From Pirellulales bacterium (GTDB taxonomy: Bacteria; Planctomycetota; Planctomycetia; Pirellulales; Thermoguttaceae), in assembly GCA_016931995.1 (NCBI GenBank), contig JAFGDS010000056.1:1-64000 (forward strand): a stretch of 64,000 bases of DNA. The letters are read 5' to 3'. A model generated the notes under the pieces. That model ran no database searches. It saw only the letters and a program-made list of their open reading frames with translations, and had not been told where the DNA came from. This document shows positions 7,813 to 15,642 of this stretch, in pieces. The translations under genes and the position numbers were made by a program. Numbering within the stretch: the stretch's first letter is position 1; each line of letters opens with the position of its first letter.

Positions 7813-9021
7813 CTAGTTCATCGCGGAACTCATATCGAAAACGGGCAGCAGCAGGGCCACCATCACGAATCCGATCAGGCAACCCATCACCAGGAGCATC
7901 ACCGGCTCGACCATGCGGACCATGACGTCCAATTGCCGGCTCGTCTTCCGGTCGATGCCGTCGGCGACGTTGATCAGGACCTCGTCGAGATTGTTCGACT
8001 CCTCGGCGATGGTGATCATGGCCATGATCGACCGCGGGAACAGCCCGCACGCGGCCAACGGCTGCGCCAGCCGCTCGCCCGAGGAAATGTTCTCGGCCGA
8101 GGCCCGAATGGCTTGGGCCAACACGACGTTGCCGGCCGATTCGCTGCTGATCTGGAGCGATTTCAGGAGGGGGACGCCGTTTTTGAGGAGCGTGCCCAAC
8201 ACGCGGCAAAAGCGCGACAAGGCGGCGCCCAGGAAGATGGGACCGACCAGAGGCAGCTTGATTTTCGCGCGGTCCACCAGCGCCCGCCCTCGGGGCCGCG
8301 CGGCCGCCGCGCGGAGCCACGCCACGAGGCCGCCGACGGCCATGAGGACCAGAACGCCATAGCGGCCCAGGAAATCGCTGATGGCCAGGAGAATCACCGT
8401 CGCCGCCGGCAGCCCGCCCTCCTGTTCCAACCGGGCGAACAGCTCGGAGAACTTCGGCACGAAGAAGACCAGAAGCGCCACGGTGACGATGGTTCCGGCC
8501 GCGGCCAGAAACGCGGGATAGAACATCGCGCCCGCCACGCGGCTCTTGATTTCCTCCTGGCGTTCGAGGAAGTCGGCCGTGCGCTTCAAGGCGTCTTCCA
8601 GAAAAGCGCCTTCCGCGCCGGCGCGGACCATGCTCACGGTCAGCTCGCCAAACGTGCCTGGATGTTTGGCCATCGCCGCGTCCAGCGCGGCGCCCTCGGC
8701 CACGCGGTCGCGGACGTCGACGAGGATCTCGGCCAGTTGGGGATGGGCCGCCTGCGCGGCCAAGACGTCGAGCGACCGCAACAGCGGCACGCCGTTTTGC
8801 AGCAAATCGGCAAGCTGGTTGAGTGTGTTGGCCACGAGGGCCGTCTTCACCCGCCGGCGCGGCCGCCACCACGCCCGGGTCGGCGTTGCGTCCTCCACCC
8901 GCAAGGGGAAAAGCGCCTTCTCCGCCAGCGCGCTGAGCGTTTCCTGCCTGCTGCCGGCCGTGATCGTGCCGACGATGTCCTCGCCCCGGGCGGTTCGGGC
9001 TGTGTAGGTGAACTGAGGCAT
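7813..9021 (-). CDS. gspF: Type II secretion inner-membrane platform protein GspF
   Basis: A 402-residue polytopic platform protein that couples ATPase motion to pseudopilin extraction. It begins MPQFTYTARTARGEDIVGTI, the typical GspF/PilC N terminus, and holds two repeated T2SSF domains (about 70-190 and 270-395). Three transmembrane helices are visible, near 170, 220 and 375. Conserved segments include LADLLQNGVPLLRSLDVL and FCRVLGTLLKNGVPLLKSL. The ATG at 9021 was chosen over a frame extension to 9126 because it matches the family start. It lies 190 bp downstream of gspE, the gap being filled largely by a 27-nt-armed inverted repeat. Confidence 0.94.
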   Translation of the reverse strand: MPQFTYTARTARGEDIVGTITAGSRQETLSALAEKALFPLRVEDATPTRAWWRPRRRVKTALVANTLNQLADLLQNGVPLLRSLDVLAAQAAHPQLAEILVDVRDRVAEGAALDAAMAKHPGTFGELTVSMVRAGAEGAFLEDALKRTADFLERQEEIKSRVAGAMFYPAFLAAAGTIVTVALLVFFVPKFSELFARLEQEGGLPAATVILLAISDFLGRYGVLVLMAVGGLVAWLRAAAARPRGRALVDRAKIKLPLVGPIFLGAALSRFCRVLGTLLKNGVPLLKSLQISSESAGNVVLAQAIRASAENISSGERLAQPLAACGLFPRSIMAMITIAEESNNLDEVLINVADGIDRKTSRQLDVMVRMVEPVMLLVMGCLIGFVMVALLLPVFDMSSAMN

Positions 9022-9080
9022 GGGGGAACGGTTGGGGGCAAGGGAACGAATTCGGCGAACGCATGCCAGCAGTAGCGCCT

Positions 9081-9152
9081 TGTGGGAGGCGACTCCCGTC
9101 GCCGATTGCCCGTCAATCAAGCTCAAATCGGCGACGGGAGTCGCCTCCTACA
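9081..9152. repeat. Long inverted repeat (family H) between gspE and gspF
   Basis: Arms 9081-9107 and 9126-9152 (27 nt each) are built on GGAGGCGACTCCCGTCGCCG and its reverse complement, around an 18-nt loop. The arms match apart from one position. There is no T-run, so it is more likely a dispersed repeat or mRNA stability element than a terminator. Confidence 0.85.
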
Positions 9153-9211
9153 AATCTGGATTCAACCAATTTCTTCCCGCGCGGCGCATTGTCTTTCTCC
9201 GCGATACGCGA

Positions 9212-10909
9212 TCAATCCGCCTTCGTCACGCGGAGCACTTCATCCACGGAGGTTTTGCCGTCGAGCACCTTGCGCCAGCCGTCCACGCGGAGCGTTCGCA
9301 GGCCCGCCCGCATGGCGGCCTGTTTGATGATGTTGGACCCGACGCGTTGGCTGGCCAGCTCGCGGATTTCGTCGTTGGCCACAAGCAATTCGTAGATGCC
9401 CACGCGCCCGGCGTAGCCCGTCTGGCGACATTGCCGGCAGCCCACCGGGCGATGGATCCGCTTGCCCTGCTGAAGAACTTCGTCCAGGGGGAAGTCGGGT
9501 GGAACGTCCTCTTGGCGGGGAAGAAACGCTTCGCGGCACTCCGGGCAGAGCGTGCGCACCAGCCGCTGGGCCATCACGCCCTCGACCGTGCTGCTGACCA
9601 AAAACGGCTCGACGCCCATGTCGATCATCCGCATGAACGCGCCGGCCGCGTCGTTGGTGTGCAGCGTGCTGAAGACCAAGTGTCCGGTGAGCGAGGCCTG
9701 CACGGCGTTCTCCGCCGTCTCCAGGTCGCGGATCTCGCCCACCAACACCACGTCCGGGTCGTGCCGCAAAATGCTCCGCAGGCTGGCCGCGAACGTCAGG
9801 CCGACCTTGGCGTGGACCTGGATCTGGTTGATCCCCTCGAGCTGGTACTCGATCGGGTCCTCGGTCGTGATAATCTTGGTCTCTTCGTTCTTGATCTCGT
9901 TCAAGGCGCTGTAGAGCGTCGTGGTCTTGCCCGACCCGGTCGGGCCGGTGACCAGAATGATCCCGTGGGGAAGTTGGATCAAACGTCGAAACATTCCGTA
10001 GGTGTCTTCGTCCATGCCGATGCCGCGCAGCGAGAACTGCATGCGGTCCTTGTCCAGCACGCGCATGACGATGCCTTCGCCGTGCAACATGGGAATGATC
10101 GACACCCGCACGTCCACCTCGCGGCCGGAGACCTTGAGTTTGATCCGCCCGTCCTGCGGCACGCGCTTCTCCGCGATATTCAGCCGGGCCATGATCTTCA
10201 GACGGCTGAGGATCGCGGCGCGGAAGCGGTTCAACTCCGTCGGGATCGGCTGCTTCTGCAAAACGCCGTCAATGCGATAGCGGAGCTTGAGCCCGTGCGC
10301 CTGCGACTCGACGTGGATGTCGCTCGCCCGGGCTTCGACCGCTTCCTCGAGAATTTCGTTCACCAAGCGGACGACGGAGGCCTGCTGGGCCATCTCCGCC
10401 GCCTCGGATTGGTCCCACTCGACGTCCTCGAGCATCTCGACGTTGCCCTGCCGCGCGGCGTCCCGCGCCATCAGGCCGTCGATCGTCTCCGCGCCCACGC
10501 CCAGGTGCGTCTTGACGAGCTTGGCCAGCTCGGCCGGCAGGGCCAACACCGGCAATACGCCCATGCCCGTGGCCGCGCCCACCGCGTCCAAGGCGTGCAG
10601 GTCGAAGGGATTCCCCGTCGCCACCACAAGGGAGGTCTTCTCCCGGCGAATGGGGAAGACGCCGTGGCGGTGGATCAGCTTCAACGGGAACGACTCGAGC
10701 AGCGAAAGATCCACCTCGACCTTGGCCAGATCGATCAGCTCCAGGCCAAGCATCCGGCCGACCGTGGCCAGAGCCTCTTCCTCGGTGTCGCATCCGAGTT
10801 CCGGGGCGACCAGGCCCAGGTGGCCATCGACCGATTGAGCCTCGCGCGCCAATCGGAGTTGGCGCGAGTCCAGCTTCGCCCGGTGGGGCAGCGTCCGCGC
10901 AATAATCAT
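9212..10909 (-). CDS. gspE: Type II secretion ATPase GspE
   Basis: A 565-residue traffic ATPase that powers pseudopilus assembly from the cytoplasm. It has an N-terminal GspE/MshEN domain (about 20-150) and then the ATPase core with Walker A GPTGSGKTTT, Asp box TTEDPIEYQLEGINQIQV, Walker B DPDVVLVGEIRD and His box TGHLVFSTLHTNDA. A zinc-binding four-cysteine module (CPEC then CRQC) lies near the C terminus, as in GspE and PilB. The ATG at 10909 (MIIARTLPHRAKL) matches the family; the frame extends upstream to 11242 without homology. As the first gene of the cluster it probably follows the operon promoter. Confidence 0.96.
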   Translation of the reverse strand: MIIARTLPHRAKLDSRQLRLAREAQSVDGHLGLVAPELGCDTEEEALATVGRMLGLELIDLAKVEVDLSLLESFPLKLIHRHGVFPIRREKTSLVVATGNPFDLHALDAVGAATGMGVLPVLALPAELAKLVKTHLGVGAETIDGLMARDAARQGNVEMLEDVEWDQSEAAEMAQQASVVRLVNEILEEAVEARASDIHVESQAHGLKLRYRIDGVLQKQPIPTELNRFRAAILSRLKIMARLNIAEKRVPQDGRIKLKVSGREVDVRVSIIPMLHGEGIVMRVLDKDRMQFSLRGIGMDEDTYGMFRRLIQLPHGIILVTGPTGSGKTTTLYSALNEIKNEETKIITTEDPIEYQLEGINQIQVHAKVGLTFAASLRSILRHDPDVVLVGEIRDLETAENAVQASLTGHLVFSTLHTNDAAGAFMRMIDMGVEPFLVSSTVEGVMAQRLVRTLCPECREAFLPRQEDVPPDFPLDEVLQQGKRIHRPVGCRQCRQTGYAGRVGIYELLVANDEIRELASQRVGSNIIKQAAMRAGLRTLRVDGWRKVLDGKTSVDEVLRVTKAD

Positions 10910-11291
10910 GACAGGCTCGGGGTAGGGTCTGCTGTCGTGCGTGACGACGCCTGGATCAAACGGAATGTCCGTCCGCGAAGGTCCAGGCGGCGAATCTTCC
11001 TTGATTCTCCGGCCGCCAAAGTGGGAGCCGATCCCGGCAGGCGGCAGCTTCAGTGGGTAGGCGAGTCGTTGTAAGGCGGGGCGGTCGCCGGGCTTTGCCG
11101 CGACCGCAGTGTCGGCATAGAATGAACCTAGTCCCGAAGGTGATTGTACGGAGCGCGGCCGCTCCGTCAAGACGAACCCCGCGTTAGTTCCCCCCCCATA
11201 AGGCTGGACTCCTGCAATTCCATTTTCACCAACTCCTCCCATTTAACTCTTTTCTCCCTTTTGGAAGAGGGGGGTGGTGAGGGCCTGGCCA
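10910..11291. other. Divergent intergenic region: gspE operon leader and EF-hand gene leader
   Basis: About 380 bp between the minus-strand secretion operon and the plus-strand EF-hand gene. It should hold both promoters, but I see no convincing -35/-10 pair. The right half is purine-rich and contains part of a palindromic repeat (11250-11365). No secretin (gspD) gene lies here. Confidence 0.5.
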
Positions 11292-11365
11292 ATGGTTGGC
11301 GAGCTGAGAAGTCGAACTCCACTGCGAATCGCCCTCACCCTCACCCTCTCCCAGAGGGGAAGGAG
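11250..11365. repeat. Inverted repeat around the EF-hand gene start (family G-like)
   Basis: TCTCCCTTTTGGAAGAGGGG (about 11251-11272) with GGTGGTGAGGGCCTGGCC next to it, and a distant reverse match CGCCCTCACCCTCACCCTC (from 11330), form imperfect arms. The right arm is translated as ALTLTLSQRG in the protein N terminus. Confidence 0.6.
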
Positions 11366-12128
11366 ACAAGGGTTTGGCGCGTTCCTGGCCGCGATCGCCT
11401 TGCTCGTGGGCCAAGCTCAGTCTGGCATCGCCCAACCGGCGGCCGAACTCCGGCCGGGCGCTGAGCCGCCGCCCGCCGCCGCGCCGAGCGAGACGCTGCC
11501 CGAGACGCCCGTCGACGCCCCCGTGCCGGCCAAGGTGCTACGGTACGCCCAGCGGATGATATCGAGCTACGACACGAACGCCGACGCGAGGCTTGTGCCG
11601 GACGAGTGGGCTCGCATGAAGGGTTCGCCCCGGGCGATCGACCGCGACGGAGACGGCGCCATCACGGTGGCCGAAATGGCGCAATACGTGGCCAACTTCG
11701 GACGGCGTCGCAAGGTGCGGCTCCTCTCGACGCCGGCGGACGATGCCGCGGCGAACCAGCCGCTATTGCGCCCCGCCGCGCCGATCCCAGAGGGCGGCGC
11801 CACCCAGGGCGAATCGGTTGGAGAATCGCGCGGGCCGGCGGGCTTGGTGTTCGATCCGCCGACCCCGCGGGAGCCGGGCCAGGATCGGCGATTCCACGTT
11901 CCGCCGGAACGCCGCCCGGCGGGGTTGCCCGACTGGTTCAACGCCCGGGACGCCAACGGCGACGGGCAGCTCACGATGGCCGAATTCGCTCCCAAGGCCA
12001 CCCAAGCCGATCGCGCCGACTTTGCCCGATATGACGCCGACGGCGACGGCCTGCTCACGCCCGACGAATGCCTCCGCCGCTGGACGCCGCCGCCGACGGA
12101 AGGCAAGGTCGAGGATAAGACCAAGTAG
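11292..12128 (+). CDS. Exported protein with four EF-hand calcium-binding loops
   Basis: About 278 residues with a hydrophobic signal segment (FLAAIALLVGQAQSGIAQ) followed by a Pro/Ala-rich linker. Four EF-hand loops are visible: DTNADARLVPDEW, DRDGDGAITVAEM, DANGDGQLTMAEF and DADGDGLLTPDEC. The two pairs are separated by about 90 residues. Such calcium-binding exported proteins are common in planctomycetes; no enzymatic domain is seen. The start is unsure: GTG 11274 and ATG 11292 are both available, and the stretch before the signal segment is partly repeat sequence. It is transcribed divergently from the gsp operon. Confidence 0.75.
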   Translation: MVGELRSRTPLRIALTLTLSQRGRRQGFGAFLAAIALLVGQAQSGIAQPAAELRPGAEPPPAAAPSETLPETPVDAPVPAKVLRYAQRMISSYDTNADARLVPDEWARMKGSPRAIDRDGDGAITVAEMAQYVANFGRRRKVRLLSTPADDAAANQPLLRPAAPIPEGGATQGESVGESRGPAGLVFDPPTPREPGQDRRFHVPPERRPAGLPDWFNARDANGDGQLTMAEFAPKATQADRADFARYDADGDGLLTPDECLRRWTPPPTEGKVEDKTK

Positions 12129-12143
12129 GCGTTTCTCCGGCGG

Positions 12144-12363
12144 AGTGCCACTGGCTCTGCCCAATGGTATCTACACAAGTCCCGGGAAGCACGAAATTCC
12201 GTGCTCGCAAGGCCATGTGGCCCAGCCGCCCTCGGCTGGGCAGGCAGCACCGCCGAGGGCGGCGGTGCCACATGGAGACTTGCCCGAAAGATATGTAGAT
12301 ACCAATGGGCTTTGCCAGTGCGTGATTGAAGGCGTTGCGAGGCACGGGCGGAGCCCGTGGCAC
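12144..12363. repeat. Nested palindromic repeats, three levels deep
   Basis: Outer: a family A doublet whose left arm begins AGTGCCACTGGCTCTGCCC (12144) and resumes at GGGCTTTGCCAGTGC (from 12307), with its right arm GGCACGGGCGGAGCCCGTGG near 12341-12363. Middle: the arm is interrupted by a block with inverted ends AATGGTATCTACA and TGTAGATACCAATG. Inner: inside that block are inverted arms GGCCCAGCCGCCCTCGGCTG (from about 12219) and GCCGAGGGCGGCGGTGCCAC (about 12252-12271). Confidence 0.85.
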
Positions 12364-12383
12364 TTAGAATGCCCTCACCGTGC

Positions 12384-12411
12384 GACCCCTCTCCCGCTTG
12401 CGGGCGAGAAG
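12384..12411. repeat. Short dispersed palindrome (family G)
   Basis: CCTCTCCCGCTTGCGGGCGA core, the same as the repeat inside gspK. It lies just after the end of the downstream ABC permease gene and could serve as a 3' mRNA hairpin, though no T-run follows. Confidence 0.65.
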
Positions 12412-12419
12412 CGTGGTCC

Positions 12420-14696
12420 CTACAACCCCAGCGGCTCGTCCTCGGCCTCGATGCCGCGCTGGATGGCCTCTTGAAGGCGTTCTTCCTCCGTCTTCTCGTA
12501 GCGGAGCCGGCCGAACCACGTCAGAATCATGAGCGCGAGCACGACGGCCAACACGACCAGGGGCAATTTGTAGCAGGCGAACGCGCCATCGGGTCCGCGA
12601 CGGACGATGAAGTTCAAGAATGGCGACTCGTTCAGGAGTCCCGGCGTGATCTGCGCGGCGGTCAGGGCCAGCGCGTTGTGCGTCGCGTGGTACACAATGC
12701 ACGGAATGAGGCTTCCCGTTTGCACGGCGAGGAAACCGAGCACCACGCCCATCAAGCACGCGCTGATGGACTGTTGCAGAATCCCGTGCGCGAACCCGAA
12801 GAACACCGCCGAGAGCACAATCGCCCGCCACTTGCGTCCCACGTGACGGAAGCCGGAGAGGATGAACCCGCGGAAGGCCAGCTCTTCACACAACGCGGGC
12901 AGCACCGCGGCGATTAACAACAACTGCCAGAAATCGGGCGTCTGCCCCATGAGGTTTTTGAATGACGCCTCGACTTCCTTGGTGACGGGATAGAGGTCCA
13001 CGATCGCCACGCTGATGGCCATGGCCACGGGATGGAGCACGACGGCCAACACGGCCGCCGCCGCCACGGCCAGCGGCAACTCCGCCCGCCACGACCGCCG
13101 ATCCAGAAGCAACGTTCGGCTGGGACGGTTCGTGAAGAAGATCGTCATCAGCAAGGCCGGCGTGGCGATCACAACCAACTGCGTCGCGATGGCCGCCTTG
13201 GCCAGGCCAACGAAGTCCGTTGGCTCCGGCATCGCCAGACCCACGAAGAATTTGACCACGAGAATGAGCACGCCGCAGAAGGCCGCCGCGGCCACCGTGG
13301 GCGTGGGCTGTCGGTCGCGCAGGAGATGACGAAGCCAAAGCCCCAGGTCGAGTCGTTCGCTCTCGCGAAACAGCACCGATTCCTTGTTGAATTGATCGAC
13401 CGCCCAGCGAATCGCCAGCAGGCAGCCCACCAGCGTGACGCCCACCACGGGCAGGACGTACCGCAGCGCCTCCTGGTAGTTTCCTTCGAGCGTGCTCCGC
13501 AAAAGCAGAACCACGTTCGTGACGGGGATGAGGCTATTGCCCAGCGTAAGCGTGACGCCCGGGGCCAAAGGGAAAATGGCCAACGGCATCGTGACGAGCA
13601 ACAGCGGCATCAGGTAGTATTGGCCTTCCTTCGTGCTCTTGGCGAAGGCCGCCAGCGCCAGGCAAAGCGCGCTAAACAGGGCCGAGACGGGCAGCAACGC
13701 CAACAGCAGCCAAATAATCGAGGTCCAGGGCGGCGCCCCCAGACCCGGCAGCTTGGCCATGATGAGCCAACCGGTCAGGCCGATGCTCGCCAGGTTCAAG
13801 ATCACCGTCACGACGCTGAAGAGCATCACGGTCACCAGCTTGCCCAGGACGATCTCGCTCCGCTCGGCCGGGCTGCTCAAGAGCGTTTCGAGCGTGCCGC
13901 GCTCTTTCTCGCCGGCGCACAGGTCCACCGCGGGGTAGAACGCCCCGGTCAGGGCCCAAAGCAGGAGCATCACCGGCAGGATCTTCGACCAGATCGCCGT
14001 GCCGCGGTTGCCGGTCTGGCTGGCCAGGTCCGCGGTTCCCAGATCGAACGGCCGGGCGGTCTCCGGCGCGACGCCCGCGGCGGCCAGGTTGCGTTTGCCC
14101 ACTTCTTCCGACCACCGCCGCAGCACCTTTTGCAGCCGGACGAACGTGATCTGCGACCGCTCGTTGGCCGTGGTGAAAATGATTTCCGGCTTGGGCACCG
14201 CCGGCAGCGCCGCCGGCGCGGTCTTGGTCTTCTTTCCCTCGGACGGTTCGCCCGAGGCCGCCGCGAGGCTGGCCTCGCGGAATTCCTCGAGGCGCTCGGC
14301 GAAATCGGGTGGAATGTAGAGCGCGGCGTCGTACTCCCTCGACGTCACGGCCTCGTGCGCCCGCTCGAGCGGATCGACCCGCACGGCCCGCGGCCCCAGC
14401 GGTTCGCTCGGCTCGAACACCAACTCGAGGAGGTCCGCCTTATCCGGCTCGTCGAAAAGCTCCGGCGCAAAGCGTTCGTTGACCACCAGCGGCGGCTCCT
14501 CGGCCAGATGCCGCGCGCCGACGACGAGCACCCGCGTGGGCTGCTCCTTCATGAACTGGGCAACCTGGAAGAACGTCATGCCCAATAGCGGGTAGAGCAG
14601 GATCGGCAACACGACGATCATGAACAACGTGCGGCGATCGCGAAGCTGGTCGCGGATCTCCCGGGCGAGGATGAGCCTGACGTTCGACCAGCTCAT
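12420..14696 (-). CDS. NatB-like ABC-2 permease fused to a CPBP (CAAX-type) intramembrane protease
   Basis: A 758-residue membrane protein. Residues 1 to about 430 form an ABC-2 permease: an N-terminal membrane helix ([13 protein letters not shown]), a large extracytoplasmic domain, then helices with the [15 protein letters not shown] signature typical of NatB-type exporters. Residues about 460-740 add a CPBP protease module with EELAFRG, the FAHG segment and HATHN, the expected metal-ligand motifs of type II CAAX proteases. Its start overlaps the stop of the ATPase gene (ATGA), so the two are a co-translated exporter. Substrate unknown; NatAB relatives export sodium or peptides. The joint chain suggests that proteolysis and export act on one substrate (inference). 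Confidence 0.85.
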   Translation of the reverse strand: MSWSNVRLILAREIRDQLRDRRTLFMIVVLPILLYPLLGMTFFQVAQFMKEQPTRVLVVGARHLAEEPPLVVNERFAPELFDEPDKADLLELVFEPSEPLGPRAVRVDPLERAHEAVTSREYDAALYIPPDFAERLEEFREASLAAASGEPSEGKKTKTAPAALPAVPKPEIIFTTANERSQITFVRLQKVLRRWSEEVGKRNLAAAGVAPETARPFDLGTADLASQTGNRGTAIWSKILPVMLLLWALTGAFYPAVDLCAGEKERGTLETLLSSPAERSEIVLGKLVTVMLFSVVTVILNLASIGLTGWLIMAKLPGLGAPPWTSIIWLLLALLPVSALFSALCLALAAFAKSTKEGQYYLMPLLLVTMPLAIFPLAPGVTLTLGNSLIPVTNVVLLLRSTLEGNYQEALRYVLPVVGVTLVGCLLAIRWAVDQFNKESVLFRESERLDLGLWLRHLLRDRQPTPTVAAAAFCGVLILVVKFFVGLAMPEPTDFVGLAKAAIATQLVVIATPALLMTIFFTNRPSRTLLLDRRSWRAELPLAVAAAAVLAVVLHPVAMAISVAIVDLYPVTKEVEASFKNLMGQTPDFWQLLLIAAVLPALCEELAFRGFILSGFRHVGRKWRAIVLSAVFFGFAHGILQQSISACLMGVVLGFLAVQTGSLIPCIVYHATHNALALTAAQITPGLLNESPFLNFIVRRGPDGAFACYKLPLVVLAVVLALMILTWFGRLRYEKTEEERLQEAIQRGIEAEDEPLGL

Positions 14697-15451
14697 GGCG
14701 CCACCTCGTCCGCGCGGTCGTGGTCCAAAATGAGCTGGAAAAACAGCTCTTCAAGGTCCTGCTCGCCGTGCGCCTCGCGCAGGGCGTCCAGCGGCCCTTC
14801 GGCCAGGACCTTGCCGCGGTGGATGATGGCCGCGCGGTCGCAGAGCTTCTCCACCTCGCGCATGATGTGCGTCGAAAAGATGATGCACTTGCCCTGATCG
14901 CGCAGCTCGGCCACCGTGTTCAACAGGGCCCGGGCCACAAGCACGTCCAGGCCCGCCGTGGCTTCGTCGAAGATGACCACGGGCGGATCGTGAATGATCG
15001 ACCGGGCGATCGACACTTTCTGCTTCATCCCGGTCGACATCTTCGCGCCCAACAGGTCGCGGATGTCGTTCATCTGGAGCCGCGCGAAAAGGGTCTCCAT
15101 CCGCTCGCGCAGGCGTTCGTCCTGGATGCCGTGCAGCCGGCCGAAGTACTCGACCATCTCCCAAGCCGTCATCCGGTCGTACACCGCCGTGTTGGCCGAC
15201 ATGAAGCCGATCTGGTGGCGGACCTGCGACGATTGGGTCAGGACGTCGTAGCCGTTGACCGTCGCCCTGCCCGAGGTGGGCTTGAGCACCGTGCTGAGGA
15301 CCCGCAAGGCCGTGGTCTTGCCAGCCCCGTTGGGACCCAAGAGGCCGTAGATCTCCCCCTGCCTGGCACGGAAACTGATTCCGTCGAGCGCAACCAACCG
15401 GCCGCGGCGGAGATCGGCGTAGTGCTTGGTCAGTTGGTCGACGACGATCAT
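14693..15451 (-). CDS. ABC transporter ATPase, NatA-like
   Basis: A 252-residue ATP-binding subunit for the permease encoded just downstream. It has Walker [10 protein letters not shown], a Q-loop near QIGFMSAN, the signature segment [18 protein letters not shown] (STGMKQ in place of LSGGQ, as in NatA-type proteins), Walker [13 protein letters not shown] and switch His FSTH. The ATG at 15451 ([11 protein letters not shown]) fits the family; an earlier ATG at 15475 adds only eight basic residues. The stop overlaps the permease start by 4 bp. Confidence 0.9.
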   Translation of the reverse strand: MIVVDQLTKHYADLRRGRLVALDGISFRARQGEIYGLLGPNGAGKTTALRVLSTVLKPTSGRATVNGYDVLTQSSQVRHQIGFMSANTAVYDRMTAWEMVEYFGRLHGIQDERLRERMETLFARLQMNDIRDLLGAKMSTGMKQKVSIARSIIHDPPVVIFDEATAGLDVLVARALLNTVAELRDQGKCIIFSTHIMREVEKLCDRAAIIHRGKVLAEGPLDALREAHGEQDLEELFFQLILDHDRADEVAP

Positions 15452-15480
15452 CGGCGCTCTCGCGTGTCGGCGCAATCCAT

Positions 15481-15569
15481 GTCATGCTGAGCGAAGCGAA
15501 GCATCTCGGAGGGCATCCAGCCGGATCCTTCGCTTCGCTCAGGATGACCGACGCTTCGCTCAGGATGAC
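15481..15569. repeat. Family C repeat (TGAGCGAAGCGAAG doublet plus half unit)
   Basis: GTCATGCTGAGCGAAGCGAA (15481) pairs with the inverse TTCGCTTCGCTCAGGATGAC (15529-15548), and a third half-unit ACGCTTCGCTCAGGATGAC follows (to 15569). Copies recur at 35342-35405, 43551-43580 and 48249-48312. Confidence 0.85.
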
Positions 15570-15642
15570 CGAGGTCCTGGGCCGCGTAGTGACGTTGTCA
15601 AAAACCCTTATGGAATTTTAGCTTACGTTGTTCCGACGGCGA

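Noticed and set aside
9081-9152. Terminator between gspE and gspF
   Set aside because: The stem is long and perfect but no T-run follows on either strand, and it lies within an operon.
13032-14588. 518-codon plus-strand frame
   Set aside because: Antisense to the ABC permease/protease; the product is Arg/Gln/His-rich with no fold, typical of a shadow frame.
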